Shown here: positions 6,434-6,774 of the stretch, in pieces
Layout of the letters: the number at the start of each line of letters is the position of its first letter
How positions within the stretch are numbered: the stretch's first letter is position 1
Assembly: GCA_039931435.1 (NCBI GenBank)
Contig: JBDTRY010000208.1
Coordinates: forward strand, 1-6,774
DNA length: 6,774 bases
Direction of reading: 5' to 3'
Origin: JBDTRY01 sp039931435
Lineage (GTDB): Bacteria > Acidobacteriota > Thermoanaerobaculia > Gp7-AA8
Translations under genes and position numbers: made by a program
Notes under the pieces: generated by a model
The model's database searches: none
What the model was told of the DNA's origin: nothing
What the model saw: the letters and a program-made list of their open reading frames with translations, nothing else

Positions 6434-6774
6434 ATGCCGTCGTCCGATTTCGTGGAGACAAGCGAGGATCTGTCGGGCAGTCCGCTCTGGAATCACGACC
6501 TGGCTCCTACACCGCTCTCCCGCCGCACCTGGTCGACCTACAACATCGCCGCACTCTGGATCGGCATGAGCGTGGTCATCACCACGTACACGCTGGCATC
6601 GGGACTCATGCTCGAGGGAATGAACTGGTGGCAGGCGCTCCTGACCATCCTTCTCGGCAACACCATTGTGCTCATCCCCATGATTCTCAACGCCCATGCC
6701 GGTACGAAGTACGGCGTTTCGTTCCCCGTGCTCTGCCGGGCCAGCTTCGGCGTGCGGGGAGCGAACATTCCGGC
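6434..6774 (+). CDS. NCS1 family nucleobase permease, N-terminal part (truncated by window edge)
   Basis: The visible 113 residues begin with a hydrophilic N-terminus ending in LWNHDLAPTPLSRRTWSTYN. They continue with a first membrane segment at about 36-60 (IAALWIGMSVVITTYTLASG) and a second at about 65-86 (TILLGNTIVLIPMILNAH). HAGTKYGVSFPVLCRASFG then follows. This N-P-L-x-x-R to NAHAGTKYG pattern is typical of nucleobase:cation symporter-1 proteins of the PucI (allantoin) and hydantoin/uracil type. Full members have about 12 membrane segments and 450-500 residues, so most of the gene lies outside the window. It follows hydA by 37 bp and is probably co-transcribed. The likely substrate is uracil, thymine or a dihydropyrimidine or hydantoin; residues that would discriminate among them are not yet reached. 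Confidence 0.9.
   Translation, partial: MPSSDFVETSEDLSGSPLWNHDLAPTPLSRRTWSTYNIAALWIGMSVVITTYTLASGLMLEGMNWWQALLTILLGNTIVLIPMILNAHAGTKYGVSFPVLCRASFGVRGANIP

Overview
The window carries most of an operon for reductive pyrimidine catabolism (uracil or thymine breakdown through dihydropyrimidines) on the + strand. A truncated gene on the opposite strand lies at the left edge. The DNA is fairly GC-rich, with Shine-Dalgarno-led, closely spaced genes, so it is bacterial. The paired foldback repeats ending in TGTCATCCT/AGGATGACA resemble dispersed elements I associate with Acidobacteriota and similar large soil or sediment genomes. That placement is an inference only; no marker gene is present.

Layout. 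Positions 1-148 (- strand) hold the N-terminal 49 codons of a PilZ-domain protein. Positions 149-723 are non-coding and hold two related foldback repeats of about 155-160 bp, then a short leader with a possible -10 box. Five co-directional genes follow. They are mmsA (724-2202, CoA-acylating (methyl)malonate-semialdehyde dehydrogenase), preA (2295-3431, dihydropyrimidine dehydrogenase catalytic subunit), a class-III aminotransferase of the AGXT2/beta-alanine type (3633-4937), hydA (5011-6396, dihydropyrimidinase) and the start of an NCS1 nucleobase permease (6434 to the window end). The gaps between these five genes are 92, 201, 73 and 37 bp. The 201-bp gap contains a perfect hairpin and a degenerate fragment resembling the upstream repeats.

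How the genes work together (inference from family knowledge). The NCS1 permease imports the base. PreA reduces uracil or thymine to the dihydropyrimidine. HydA opens the ring to N-carbamoyl-beta-alanine or its 2-methyl homologue. A beta-ureidopropionase, not present in this window, would release beta-alanine. The aminotransferase converts that to malonate semialdehyde, and MmsA makes acetyl-CoA (or propionyl-CoA from thymine).

The most notable points are these. PreA ends where the C-terminal 2x[4Fe-4S] domain of E. coli-type PreA would begin, and no PreT partner is visible, so its electron donor is unknown. MmsA has Lys at the position I align with a substrate-carboxylate Arg. Three enzymes of the reductive pathway are present but two expected components (beta-ureidopropionase and PreT) are not, and these are best sought just beyond the right edge. 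I did not find a clearly unprecedented system here.
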